Position numbers and translations under genes: made by a program. A stretch of 64,000 nucleotides of DNA from Rhynchopus sp. YZ270_cl-10 (Eukaryota > Euglenozoa > Diplonemea > Diplonemida > Diplonemidae): positions 1,612,001 through 1,676,000 of the forward strand of contig OZ037840.1 of assembly GCA_964035575.1 (NCBI GenBank), written 5' to 3'. Shown piece by piece: positions 20,812 through 31,234 of this stretch. The notes beneath the pieces are model-generated. The model saw nothing but the letters and a program-made list of their open reading frames with translations. It did no database searches and was not told the origin of the DNA. The stretch's first letter is position 1, and each line of letters opens with the position of its first letter.

Positions 20812-21944
20812 GTCCGTCACGAGACATCTGCCACCTACGAGCAACACATCTCAATGCTGATCCTGGGGAAGGAGGGTCATATGGGCAGGTATCGATTCCG
20901 ACTGTACAGATGCCTGGTCCGCGCATATTCTCTAAAGGCTTTTATTAAATTTAAGGTGCTTGCAGTGTATTTATATTTGTTTCAGTGTCTGCGTCCCAGA
21001 CGGCGTTTCACTATCAACTTCACGTTTGTTTTGGTCATTTGTTAACCAGTGCTTGCGTCCGCCAATGAACGGTAAGGCGTTTGCACTTTCGACTTCTCTT
21101 TGCTATTGGTTTATTTTGATCTGTACTCTCGCAGCACATTCATCTTTGAAGTGGTGACATAAGCACGCGAGGCTCAGATCGTGACCAACCTTTTTCCACA
21201 GTACCCTAGACTGTCTCTTCTCTCGAATGCAAAGTGTGTGAAGTAAATGTTCTTCACTCTATTGTGCCGCATATCTCCTACAGTGAGGGACATTTTGTCC
21301 ATTTCGCGTCCAAATGCACAACAGTATTCGTTGAGTGTTCCCCATCTCTCGGGCAGCATCCCCCCTTCACCTCGATCTTTATCTTTATTTCCTTTACCAC
21401 CTAGTGTGGGATCCAAGTGTTTTTTGTGCTTTCATCCGGGACTCGATTGAAGCAACATCGCTCAGGCGATGAATATTCAGGAATAGTGCAGTGGTAATGT
21501 TTTAGTTTGTGTGCCTTATTTAATGAACGTGCCTGACATCCCTGCGGTGTGTGCATGTGAACATCTGGAAAGGCGAATAAACTAAGTTATGTTTCTGCAG
21601 AAACCCTTGACTTTATCCGACCCCACCCACCCCCTCTCCCTGACGGAACTCCTCCTCTTTTGTGCGAAGACGGCACTGCCACCACACAGTGCGTGGCGTT
21701 GTGTATCTGTGGGTGTTTCGTCAGCTTTCTTTTTTTGAACAGTAACAATAAAACAAACAGTGTGCTTATGTGTCATGTGAGTTCAACAACCCCCTTCCTT
21801 TGCCCCCTTGCTTACTTTAGACAAATAACCCGATTACCCAGTTCCCTGCCTTTACTCTCAGTAGTTTACCCTCGTCCGTCCACACTCACCACACCCCTTT
21901 CAGGTATATCCCTCACCACACCCTCCCTACCACCCTCGTGTAAC
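20812..21944. other. array spacer 4
   Basis: 3' cassette, family 4 repeats (20983-21010 and 21049-21095), a hairpin (21153-21186), a long stretch nearly identical to spacer 3, then the 5' cassette from about 21594. I see no ORF of its own. Confidence 0.6.
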
Positions 21945-22823
21945 ATGCCTCATTTTGGTGTTCTCGTTGCTGCGTTGGTGATGTCGAACCATGAACTCTG
22001 CCCATTCCCGTCTCCGTGTGCCTCAGGTCTGGATTGCTGTACAAGCGACGAAATTCCCTTCGGACGGTGCTTCAACAAGTCTACCGAGGTCTGTGCGGGG
22101 TGCAAGAATGTGGACCTGAAATACCCCTGTCCCACGGAGAAGCCACACTGCTGCGCAACTGACCCGCAGCAGACCATAGCCGAGACGTTCAGCTGCTACG
22201 GCGAAGGCCAGAAGTGCTGCGATGCAAGCGGACAATCTGCGAACAACAGCGACTTCTGCATTGGGAGCTGTGGCGTGACCTCGGACCCCTTCACAAAGTG
22301 CTGCGTGACGACGAAGTACAGCAACAAGACTCAGTGCTGCTCTGGCAAGGGTCCCTGCGATGTGGCCACCCACACCTGCAACAGCTGCGGCTGCATTGAG
22401 TTGGACGACCCGACGACTGAGTGCTGTGGGGGGAACAAGTTTGACAACAGCACGAAGAAGTGCTGCAGTTCGCACAACAAGATCTGTGATCAGGCAGACA
22501 CATGCTCGGGGTGTGGGTGTCTGTCTGGTCCGGAGATGAAGTGCTGTGGCACGAAGCAGTACAACACCACTGCTGGGGAGACGTGCTGCAGTGACGGCAC
22601 TAATTCAGACATAATCTGCAACGGTACACAGACCTGCCATGCGTGGGATGGTCCTCCCTTCGGCGCGATCTGCTGCGCAAAGGCGGACACGGTGTGCACA
22701 CATGCAGATGGGTTCGCAATGAACGCAAAGTGCATGGACCCCACCACCAGCATCTGCTGCACAGGGGCGGTGTGCAGCAAAACCCTTGGGAGCACCTGCT
22801 GCGATGGGAAGTGCTGTGCCTAG
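21945..22823 (+). CDS. array gene 5: secreted Cys-rich galaxin-like protein (292 aa)
   Basis: ATG 21945 is chosen by alignment; the frame is open from 21660. The front is MSNHELCPFPSPCASGLDCC and the next block differs from genes 1-4: CKNVDLKYPCPTEKPHCCAT followed by DPQQTIAETFSCYGEG. The middle uses the GSCGVTSDPFTKCCVTTKYS version. The distal part is CCSDGTNSDIICNGTQTC. It introduces the PTEKPHCC version that genes 6-8 also carry, so it sits at the boundary between two sub-groups of the array. Confidence 0.88.
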   Translation: MPHFGVLVAALVMSNHELCPFPSPCASGLDCCTSDEIPFGRCFNKSTEVCAGCKNVDLKYPCPTEKPHCCATDPQQTIAETFSCYGEGQKCCDASGQSANNSDFCIGSCGVTSDPFTKCCVTTKYSNKTQCCSGKGPCDVATHTCNSCGCIELDDPTTECCGGNKFDNSTKKCCSSHNKICDQADTCSGCGCLSGPEMKCCGTKQYNTTAGETCCSDGTNSDIICNGTQTCHAWDGPPFGAICCAKADTVCTHADGFAMNAKCMDPTTSICCTGAVCSKTLGSTCCDGKCCA

Positions 22824-24159
22824 GTCCGTCACGAGACATCTGCCACCTGCGAGCAACACATCCCAATGCTGATCCTGGGGAAGGAGGGTCACATGGGCAG
22901 GTATCGATTCCGAGTGTACAGATGCCTGGTCCACACATACCCTCCAAAATTTCTTTTAAGGTGCTTGCAGTGTGTTTATTTCTGTTTCAGTGTCTGCGTC
23001 TAAAGTGTTTGCTATCACTACCAACTTCACATTTGTTTTGTTCATATTGCTCTTTTTGTTGTTGTTTTTTTGATCTGTACTCTCGCAGCACGTTCTCTTT
23101 TAAGTGGTGACATAAGCACGCGAGGCTCGGATCGTGACTAACCTTCAACACTACCCTAGACTGTCTCTTCTCTCGAATGCAAAGTGTGCACATATCTGTT
23201 TAGCGGACAGCACCGTAGTGGTTGTCAGATGAGGATATAATATACACCGGAAGGAACGGACTCTTTCGCATCGAATGGTGACCAATGACATCATTTTCAT
23301 AGGAAGGTTCGAGCACGAAGGCGTTATTATTTCCTCACTCTTTGTGTCCCGCACGTTCCCACCAACTGTGAGTGACATTTTATTGTCCATTTCGCGTCCA
23401 AATGCACAAAAAGTATTTGTTGAGTATTCCCCTCTCGCTCTACACGACAACACTTGTTATGACATGACAGGCACACTTGACATGCTGTTATGCGATGTTT
23501 TTGACAGCCATGTGCTTGTCAACGTTTTGTGCTTTTTTATTGTGTTTGTTGCATGACATTGTGCTTGCCATGTGTTATGTCAAGTGTCGTGTACAGGCAT
23601 GTCCCCCCTCATCCATTTCATGTTTATTATCCTTTACTGAGCCCTGTTGGCTGCATCGTGTTGTTGTGCATTTGGTTCATCCGGGAACTCGATTGGAAGC
23701 AACATCGCTCATGCGATGAATATTCAGTGACATGGCGGTGGCAATCTATTTTTCATGTTTCTGCAGAAACCCTTGACTTTATCCGACCCACCCACCCTCT
23801 CCCCATGCGGAACTCCTCCTCTTAGTGCAAAGATGCCACAGTGCCCCACAATGCATGTGGCCTTTTTGCATGTATAGGAACGTTGCGTTTTAGCTCTCTT
23901 CAAAGACGGCACAGTGTCACACAGTGTGGCTTTGTGCATGTATGTGGGGTGTTTCGTCAGCTCCCTTTCTGAACAGTAACAAGAAAACAAACAGTGTGCT
24001 TATGTGTCTGTGAGTTCAACAGCAACCTCTCCCAAACCCCTCCCTGCCCTTGCTTACTTATCCCCGAATGCCCTGTCTTTACCCTCATCCGCCTACATAC
24101 TCACCACACCCCTTTCAGGTACATCCCACACCACACCCTCCCTGCCACCCTCGTGTAAC
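22824..24159. other. array spacer 5
   Basis: 3' cassette, hairpin 23106-23139, then an expanded segment (about 23190-23740) with several ATGACATT/ACATGACA-type short repeats not seen in the other spacers, and the 5' cassette from about 23758. No convincing ORF. Confidence 0.55.
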
Positions 24160-25050
24160 ATGCCTCATTTTGGTGTTCTCGTTGCTGCGTTGGTGATGTC
24201 GAACCACGAAATCTGCCCGTTTCCGTTTCAGTGTGCGACAGGTCTGACTTGCTGTCAAAGCGACGACTTCGGACACTGCTTTAATAAGTCCCTCGAGAGC
24301 TGTGTGGCTTGCAAAGACACTGGTGACGACTTCAAGTACCCCTGTCCCACGGAGAAGCCACACTGCTGCGCGAGCTCCGGCTCCCATTTAACATTCAGCT
24401 GCTACGGCGAAGGCCAGAAGTGCTGCGATGCAAGTGGCCACTCTGCGAACAACAGCGACTTCTGCATTGGGAGCTGTGGCGTGACGACGGACCCCTTCAC
24501 AAAGTGCTGCGTGACGACGAAGTACTCCAACCAGACACAGTGCTGCTCTGGCAAGGGAATCTGCGATGTGGCCACCCACACCTGCAACAGCTGCGGCTGC
24601 ATTGAGTTGGACGACCCGACGACTGAGTGCTGTGGGGGGAACAAGTTTGACAACAGTACGAAGAAGTGCTGCAGTTCGCACAACCATGATATCTGTGATC
24701 AGGCAGACACATGCTCGGGGTGTGGGTGTCTGTCTGGTCCGGAGATGAAGTGCTGTGGCACGAAGCAGTACAACACCACTACTGGGGAGACGTGCTGCAG
24801 CAACCACGAGCAGAGTCCTTTCAGTGACAACAAGATCTGCAATGCCACGCAGTCGTGCCACTCATTCACCGGTGGTGGTCCGGGACAGACAGAGATCTGC
24901 TGCACTAAGGGATGGACGCTGTGCGAACATGACATCGGATACAGGCAAGAAGCAAAGTGCATGGACCCCTCCACGAGCATCTGCTGCACAGGGGCGGTGT
25001 GCAGCAAAACCCTTGGGAGCACCTGCTGCGATGGGAAGTGCTGTGCCTAG
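24160..25050 (+). CDS. array gene 6: secreted Cys-rich galaxin-like protein (296 aa)
   Basis: ATG 24160 by alignment. The front block is the most divergent of the array: EICPFPFQCATGLTCCQSDD, then CFNKSLESCVACKDTGDDFK. The middle has GSCGVTTDPFTKCC. The distal variable block is of a second type (CCSNHEQSPFSDNKICNATQ, then HSFTGGGPGQTEICCTKGW) shared only with genes 7 and 8. The tail is conserved. NTTTG replaces NTTAG in the penultimate module. Confidence 0.88.
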   Translation: MPHFGVLVAALVMSNHEICPFPFQCATGLTCCQSDDFGHCFNKSLESCVACKDTGDDFKYPCPTEKPHCCASSGSHLTFSCYGEGQKCCDASGHSANNSDFCIGSCGVTTDPFTKCCVTTKYSNQTQCCSGKGICDVATHTCNSCGCIELDDPTTECCGGNKFDNSTKKCCSSHNHDICDQADTCSGCGCLSGPEMKCCGTKQYNTTTGETCCSNHEQSPFSDNKICNATQSCHSFTGGGPGQTEICCTKGWTLCEHDIGYRQEAKCMDPSTSICCTGAVCSKTLGSTCCDGKCCA

Positions 25051-26476
25051 GTCCGTCACGAGACATCTGCCACCTACGAGCAACACATCTCAATGCTGAT
25101 CCTGGGGAAGGAGGGTCACATGGGCAGGTATCGATTCCGACTGTACAGATGCCACCCACGCAGCGCATTTCTTGTTTATATTTTATTGTATTAGGTGACT
25201 AAGCACAAGAGGCTCAGAGTCATCTAAAAAAAAACTTTTCTTTTCATTTTGATCCGTGATCTCCAGGCACATCTTTCAGAAGATGACAAGCACGCGAGGC
25301 CCAGATCGTGACCAATCGTGACCACTTTCAATACTACCCTAGACTGTCTCTTCTCTCTGTCTCTAAGGGATATATTCGTGTCCAACGCACAAAAAGGCTT
25401 CCCAGCCGCCGTATCGAGAGTGTTGCGAGTCACCCTCTCTGTACCAGGCAGGATCCTCCCTCCCCTCCCCTCCTCCCCGCCTATGTCATCTCAACTTCTT
25501 ATCGAAGCCGTGCCTTTTACTACCACACATTGGTGGGCAAATAGCGCGTGTTATTATTTAATCGTACGAAGGAACGTGCCTGCATCAATGGCTACCATTT
25601 TTCAAGGTGACAAGCACGAGAGGCTTCGGTTCATCTATGAGCTTATCTTTCCCCCCCCCCCCCCCCCCCAATTTTTCAATGTAAATGTGTGCAGACTCAG
25701 CTTTTAGCATCTTTTGATCAAATAGTTTTTCTATTTCTCTTCGATTTTACCTAATGATGCAGGCTGCTCTGGTCTGCGTGCACACTACTGGGCTGTATGC
25801 CACCCTCAGGAACATGACCATACGACTTATGTACCAAGCTGCTGTATTACCATGTTTGGACGCATTTAGTGATTGATCATATTTTGGGGTTTTCTATACG
25901 GCCCATGGGTGATGCGTAGGTGTTGTGTAGCTTGTGATGCAGTGTGATGTGTTTTTGGCATGCAAACATTTCCCTACCTGGTACGCAGTACAAGGAAATA
26001 GATGACGCACCCCCTCAATTATTGCCCTCAAATAAATCGTTGTTCGAATATTACATTGCAGGACATTGCAGTCTGACGTGAGGCATGCTCATCTGTCAAC
26101 GTTCCTTTGTTTTCTTTCTGCACGATCTCTTGAGGCAGAACCCTTGACTATATCCGACCCACCCCCTCAGGCACCCCTGTACGCGGAAGTACTCCCATTT
26201 GTGCAGATGGCACAGCACCACAGCAGGCTTATGTGCATCTGGGAATGTTTTCGTTTTTAGCTCTCGTTCTGAAAATATAAGTAAGAAAACAAACACAGTG
26301 TGCTTATGTGTCATGTGTGAGTTCAACAGCAACCTCTCCCAAACCCCTTCCTGTCTTTGCTTACTTTTGGACACAAAACCCCGAATACTCTGTCTGTACC
26401 GTCATCCCCCCGCACACTCACCACACCCCTTTCAGGTATATCCCACACCACACCCTCCCTGCCACCCTCGTGTAAC
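25051..26476. other. array spacer 6
   Basis: 3' cassette, three hairpins (25193-25225, 25282-25313 and 25615-25636), a conserved GCCGTATCGAGAGTGTTGCG block (about 25405-25540) that recurs at 27535, 29306 and 31640, an 18 bp C run near 25652, and the 5' cassette from about 26126. No gene is seen in 25640-26120. Confidence 0.6.
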
Positions 26477-27364
26477 ATGCTTCATTTTGGTGTTCTCGTT
26501 GCTGCGTTGGTGATGTCGAACCAACATACTGCCTGCCCAATCCCGTCTCCATGCGCCTCAGGTCTGGATTGCTGTGTGGGCGACAGCCTTCCCGTCGGAC
26601 TGTGCTTTAATAAGTCTACCGAGGTCTGTGCAGGTTGCAAGAATGTGGACGTAAAATACCCCTGTCCCACGGAGAAGCCACACTGCTGCGCAAGCTCCGG
26701 CCAAGACGTAAAGATCAACTGCTACGGCGAAGGCGAGAGGTGCTGCAGTGGAAGCGGCCAACCTGCGAATAGCAGCGAGATCTGCATTGGGAGCTGTGGC
26801 GTGACGACGGACCCCTTCACGCAGTGCTGCGATAATAAGAGATACGACAACCAGACACAGTGCTGCTCTGGCAAGGGTCCCTGCGATGTGGCCACCCACA
26901 CCTGCAACAGCTGCGGCTGCATTGAGTTGGACGACCCGACGACTGAGTGCTGTGGGGGGAGCAAGTTTGACAACAGCACGAAGAAGTGCTGCAGTTCGCA
27001 CAACCACGAAATCTGTGATCAGGCAGACACATGCTCGGGGTGTGGGTGTCTGTCTGGTCCGGAGATGAAGTGCTGTGGCACGAAGCAGTACAACACCACT
27101 GCTGGGGAGACGTGCTGCAGCAACCACGAGCAGAGTCCATTCAATGAGAACAAGATCTGTAATGCCACGCAGTCCTGCCACTCGTTCTCCGGTGGGCAGC
27201 AAACCGAGATCTGCTGCACAAAGGAGTGGACGCTGTGCAAGCACCAGGACGGGTACATAACACATGCAAAGTGCATGGACCCCTCCACGAGCATCTGCTG
27301 CACAGGGGCGGTGTGCAGCAAAACCCTTGGGAGCACCTGCTGCGATGGGAAGTGCTGTGCCTAG
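26477..27364 (+). CDS. array gene 7: secreted Cys-rich galaxin-like protein (295 aa)
   Basis: Start MLHFGVLVAALVMSNQHTAC (Leu replaces Pro at position 2). Front block CPIPSPCASGLDCCVGDSLP. It has CYGEGERCCSGSGQPANSSE and GSCGVTTDPFTQCC, versions shared with gene 8. The middle KCC-type segment is CCDNKRYDNQTQCC, unique to this copy. The distal block is CCSNHEQSPFNENKICNATQ. Intact frame and Cys pattern. Confidence 0.88.
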   Translation: MLHFGVLVAALVMSNQHTACPIPSPCASGLDCCVGDSLPVGLCFNKSTEVCAGCKNVDVKYPCPTEKPHCCASSGQDVKINCYGEGERCCSGSGQPANSSEICIGSCGVTTDPFTQCCDNKRYDNQTQCCSGKGPCDVATHTCNSCGCIELDDPTTECCGGSKFDNSTKKCCSSHNHEICDQADTCSGCGCLSGPEMKCCGTKQYNTTAGETCCSNHEQSPFNENKICNATQSCHSFSGGQQTEICCTKEWTLCKHQDGYITHAKCMDPSTSICCTGAVCSKTLGSTCCDGKCCA

Positions 27365-28247
27365 GTCCGTCACGAGACATCTGCCACCTACGAGCAACAC
27401 ATCCGAATGGCTCGTACTGGGCAGCAGGTTCTCGATTCCGACTGTACAGATGCCTGGTGTTCTACCGCGCACATCCAACGATTTTTTAGAAGTACTTCGA
27501 GTGTATTTCTTACTATTTATTTGATTTGTGTTCCCAGCCGCCGTATCGAGAGTGTTGCGAGTCACCCTCTCTGTACCAGGCAGGATCCTCCCTCCCCTCC
27601 CCTCCCCTCCTCCCCGCCTATGTCATCTTGACTTCTTATCGAAGCCGTGCCTTTTACTACCACACATTGGTGGGCAAATAGCGCGTGTTATTATTTTTGT
27701 GATTTCATCCGGATGGCTGGCATCGTACGTGAGTCAGTCGGAGGTGCCTGCATTAATAACTTCACTTTTTTTTTAGTGTAACGTGTGCACCTTTAGTGCT
27801 TGATCATTTGGAGTTTTCTATTTGGCACAATATTGTTTGTGCGGTGAAGATTCAGGAACTATGAAAAGTGAGGCATCTGTCTCATCTGTCAACGTTCCTT
27901 TGTTCTTCTGCACGATCTCTTGAGGCAGAACCCTTGACTATATCCGACCCACCCCCTCAGGCACCCCTGTACGCGGAAGTACTCCCATTTGTGCAGATGG
28001 CACAGCACCTTAGCAGGCTTATGTGCATCTGGGAATGTTTTCGTTTTAGCTCTCTTCCTGAACATAAACAAAATATCAGGAAACAATCACAGTGTGCTTA
28101 TGTGTCATGTGTGAGTTCAACAACAGCCTCTCCCACACCCCTGCTCCTTTGTTTATTTTGGACACAATACCCCGCAAACCCGGTCAGTGTTTTTCATTTT
28201 CTGCAGCATAACGACACCCCTTTTCAGGTACACCACCCTCGTGAAAC
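27365..28247. other. array spacer 7
   Basis: 3' cassette, the GCCGTATCGAGAGTGTTGCG block, a family 3 repeat (27705-27770), and a 5' cassette from about 27924. The part just before the next ATG is shortened and diverged (TTTTCAGGTACACCACCCTC), but the TTTTCAG acceptor-like site is kept. Confidence 0.6.
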
Positions 28248-29135
28248 ATGCCTCATTTTGGTGTTCTCGTTGCTGCGTTGGTGATGTCGAACCATGAGGC
28301 CTGCCCAGTCCCGTCTGCGTGTGCCTCAGGTCTGCATTGCTGTGTAAGCGACGGCATTCTCGTAGGAGAGTGCTTCAACAAGTCTATCGAGGTCTGTGCA
28401 GGTTGCAAGTCTGGTTCCGATTTGGACGTAAAATACCCCTGTCCCACGGAGAAGCCACACTGCTGCGCAAGCTCCGGAAAAGACGTAAAGATCAACTGCT
28501 ACGGCGAAGGCGAGAGGTGCTGCTCTGAAAGCGGCCAACCTGCGAATAGCAGCGAGATCTGCATTGGGAGCTGTGGCGTGACGACGGACCCCTTCACGCA
28601 GTGCTGCGTGACGACGAAGTACAGCAACAAGACACAGTGCTGCTCCAGCAAGGGAATCTGCGATGTGGCCACCCACACCTGCAACAGCTGCGGCTGCATT
28701 GAGTTGGACGACCCGACGACTGAGTGCTGTGGGGGGAACAAGTTTGACAACAGCACGAAGAAGTGCTGCAGTTCGCACAACACCCATGATATCTGTGATC
28801 AGGCAGACACATGCTCGGGGTGTGGGTGTCTGTCTGGTCCGGAGATGAAGTGCTGTGGCACGAAGCAGTACAACACCACTGCTGGGGAGACGTGCTGCAG
28901 CAACCACGGGCATGGCGACAAGATTTGCAATACCACGCAGTCCTGCCACTCGTTCTCCGGTGGTGAGACACAAAGCGAGATCTGCTGCACAAAGGAGTGG
29001 ACGCTGTGCAAGCACCAGGACGGGTACATAACACGTGCAAAGTGCATGGACCCCTCCACGAGCATCTGCTGCACAGGGGCGGTGTGCAGCAAAACCCTTG
29101 GGAGCACCTGCTGCGATGGGAAGTGCTGTGCCTAG
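28248..29135 (+). CDS. array gene 8: secreted Cys-rich galaxin-like protein (295 aa)
   Basis: Last array copy. Front block CPVPSACASGLHCCVSDGIL; an insertion in the next block (CKSGSDLDVKYPCPTEKPHC) compared with gene 7. The middle is GSCGVTTDPFTQCCVTTKYS with CCSSKGICDVATHTC. The distal block is CCSNHGHGDKICNTTQSC, shorter than in genes 6 and 7. The tail is identical to the rest. The following spacer leads directly into the first alpha-galactosidase. Confidence 0.88.
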   Translation: MPHFGVLVAALVMSNHEACPVPSACASGLHCCVSDGILVGECFNKSIEVCAGCKSGSDLDVKYPCPTEKPHCCASSGKDVKINCYGEGERCCSESGQPANSSEICIGSCGVTTDPFTQCCVTTKYSNKTQCCSSKGICDVATHTCNSCGCIELDDPTTECCGGNKFDNSTKKCCSSHNTHDICDQADTCSGCGCLSGPEMKCCGTKQYNTTAGETCCSNHGHGDKICNTTQSCHSFSGGETQSEICCTKEWTLCKHQDGYITRAKCMDPSTSICCTGAVCSKTLGSTCCDGKCCA

Positions 29136-30001
29136 GTCCGTCACGAGACATCTGCCACCTGCGAGCAACACGTCCGAATGGCTCGTACTGGGCAGCAGGT
29201 TCTCGATTCCGACTGTACAGATGCCTGGTGTTCTACCGCGCACATCCAACGATTTTTTAGAAGTACTTCGAGTGTATTTCTTACTATTTATTTGATTTGT
29301 GTTCCCAGCCGCCGTATCGAGAGTGTTGCGAGTCACCCTCTCTGTACCAGGCAGGATCCTCCCTCCCCTCCCCTCCCCTCCTCCCCGCCTATGTCATCTT
29401 GACTTCTTATCGAAGCCGTGCCTTTTACTACCACACATTGGTGGGCAAATAGCGCGGGTTATTATTTTTGTGCTTTCATCCCAGACTGGCATCGTACGTG
29501 GCGTGGTGCTGTAGGCTTTTATCTTTTTTTTTAGTGTAACGTGTGCACCTTTAGTGCTTGATCATTTGGAGTTTTCTATTTGCCACAATATTGCTTGTGA
29601 GGTGAATATTGAGGAACTATGAAAAGTGAGGCATCTGTCTCATCTGTCAACGTTCCTTTGTTTTCCTCTGCACGATCTCTTGAGGCAGAACCCTTGACTA
29701 TATCCGACCCACCCCCTCAGGCACCCCTGTACGCGGAAGTACTCCCATTTGTGCAGATGGCACAGCACCACAGCAGGCTTATGTGCATCTGGGAATGTTT
29801 TCGTTTTTAGCTCTCGTTCTGAAAATATAAGTAAGAAAACAAACACAGTGTGCTTATGTGTCATGTGTGAGTTCAACAACAGCCTCTCCCAAACCCCTGC
29901 CCCCGCAGGTTTTTGTATTCTTTCCTATTTCCTCCTCTCACCCCGACACAACCACAACACGTGTTGCAGACAACACAAAAACCAAACCAAACGGAACCAC
30001 G
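29136..30001. other. spacer 8: array cassettes placed before an alpha-galactosidase
   Basis: Starts with the array 3' cassette and the GCCGTATCGAGAGTGTTGCG block. From about 29688 it contains the array 5' cassette (GAACCCTTGACTATATCCGA through CTCTCCCAAACCCCTGC). At about 29910 it switches to a new leader ending in CACGTGTTGCAG|ACAACAC about 30 bases before the alpha-galactosidase ATG. So the upstream DNA is shared with the Cys-rich genes although the coding sequence is unrelated. Confidence 0.65.
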
Positions 30002-31234
30002 ATGCGTGTCGCCTCGTCGCTGCTGCTGCTGCTTGCCGGGAGTGCGTCTGCCGTTGACAACGGGATAGGTCTTCTGCCCCCTATGGGGTGGCGCTCGTGG
30101 AACTGCTACCGTGGCAATGTGAACCAGACCCTGATGGAGGGTGTCATGGATGCAGTGTCTGTTCGCAAGCACACTGTTGACGGGAAGCCCACCAGCATTG
30201 CGGACCTGGGGTTCGTGAACATTGGTCTTGACGACAACTGGCAGGCGTGTGGCACTGGGCTGAACGGCTCCTTCCACGACGCTGACGGCATCCCGCTCAT
30301 CAACAAGGCGACGTTCCCCGACATGAAGGCGATGACGGACCACGGCCACAGCAAGAACCTGAAGGTGGGGTGGTACATGAACAACTGCATCTGTGCCGAG
30401 AAGAAGTTCACAGGTGCGAGCTACATCGAGAAGCACATGGAGCAGTCTGCGAAGGCAGTTGCGGAGTACGGCTTCGACGGTGTGAAACTGGACGAGTGTG
30501 GACAGTTCCTGAACCTGACACAGTGGGCACAGCTTCTGAACGCGACAGGACGCCCAATCATGATCGAGAACTGCCACTGGGGACGCACCGTGCCTGGGCA
30601 GACGACAGGAGACGCACCCTGCAAGGGTGACTCTGGTGTGTCGGACTGTGCGTACAACTTCTTCCGGACGTCGGTAGACATAGAACCCAGCTGGATAAGT
30701 ATGCACTGGAACCTGCAGACAACAAAAAAGTTCCAGGGCAACCCTCCCCTCTCCCGCCCAGGCAGCTGGGCGTACCCCGACATGCTTGAGGTGGGGAACC
30801 TTGCGAACTACGCAGAGGACCGCTCGCACTTCTCTGCTTGGGTGATCACCTCGAGCCCGCTCATCCTTGGCTTTGACGTGACGAACGACGCGATTGTGAG
30901 CCGTGTGTGGGACATCATCAGCAACAAGGAGGTGCTGTCCGTGTCGCAGACGTGGGCAGGCCACCCGGGACGTCTTGTGAACGAGAAGCCTTATGGGTTC
31001 CAGGTGTGGGGGAAGGTGCTTGGTGACAAGGACCAGGCAGCACTGGCTATGAGCAACACAAGGACTGCTGCAACTGTGACGTTCACCTTCACTGACTTTG
31101 GGTTTGCAGCAACGGACACTGTGTCTGTGCGTGACCTGTACCAGCAGAAGGACCTTGTGAAGATGGCAGGCCAGTTCACCACCGACTCCATCACAGAGCA
31201 CGACAGCCGCATGTACCGCTTCACGCTTGCGTAG
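30002..31234 (+). CDS. secreted alpha-galactosidase, GH27, copy 1 (410 aa)
   Basis: Signal peptide MRVASSLLLLLAGSASAVDN, then the GH27 start LLPPMGWRSWNCY. Expected active-site landmarks are present: LDDNW near residues 76-80, the nucleophile in YGFDGVKLDECG (Asp164) and the acid/base in FFRTSVDI (Asp226). SSPLILGFDVTN and a C-terminal beta domain follow. Length fits the family. It would hydrolyse terminal alpha-galactosyl residues outside the cell or in a lytic compartment; alpha-N-acetylgalactosaminidase is a possible alternative. ATG 30002 is preferred over the open frame from 29858 because it begins the signal peptide and follows an AG acceptor. Confidence 0.93.
   Translation: MRVASSLLLLLAGSASAVDNGIGLLPPMGWRSWNCYRGNVNQTLMEGVMDAVSVRKHTVDGKPTSIADLGFVNIGLDDNWQACGTGLNGSFHDADGIPLINKATFPDMKAMTDHGHSKNLKVGWYMNNCICAEKKFTGASYIEKHMEQSAKAVAEYGFDGVKLDECGQFLNLTQWAQLLNATGRPIMIENCHWGRTVPGQTTGDAPCKGDSGVSDCAYNFFRTSVDIEPSWISMHWNLQTTKKFQGNPPLSRPGSWAYPDMLEVGNLANYAEDRSHFSAWVITSSPLILGFDVTNDAIVSRVWDIISNKEVLSVSQTWAGHPGRLVNEKPYGFQVWGKVLGDKDQAALAMSNTRTAATVTFTFTDFGFAATDTVSVRDLYQQKDLVKMAGQFTTDSITEHDSRMYRFTLA

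Noticed and set aside
26558-27565. 335 aa minus-strand frames opposite array genes 7 and 8
   Set aside because: Shadows of the Cys-rich genes; low-complexity Ala/Arg/Leu content and no recognisable fold.
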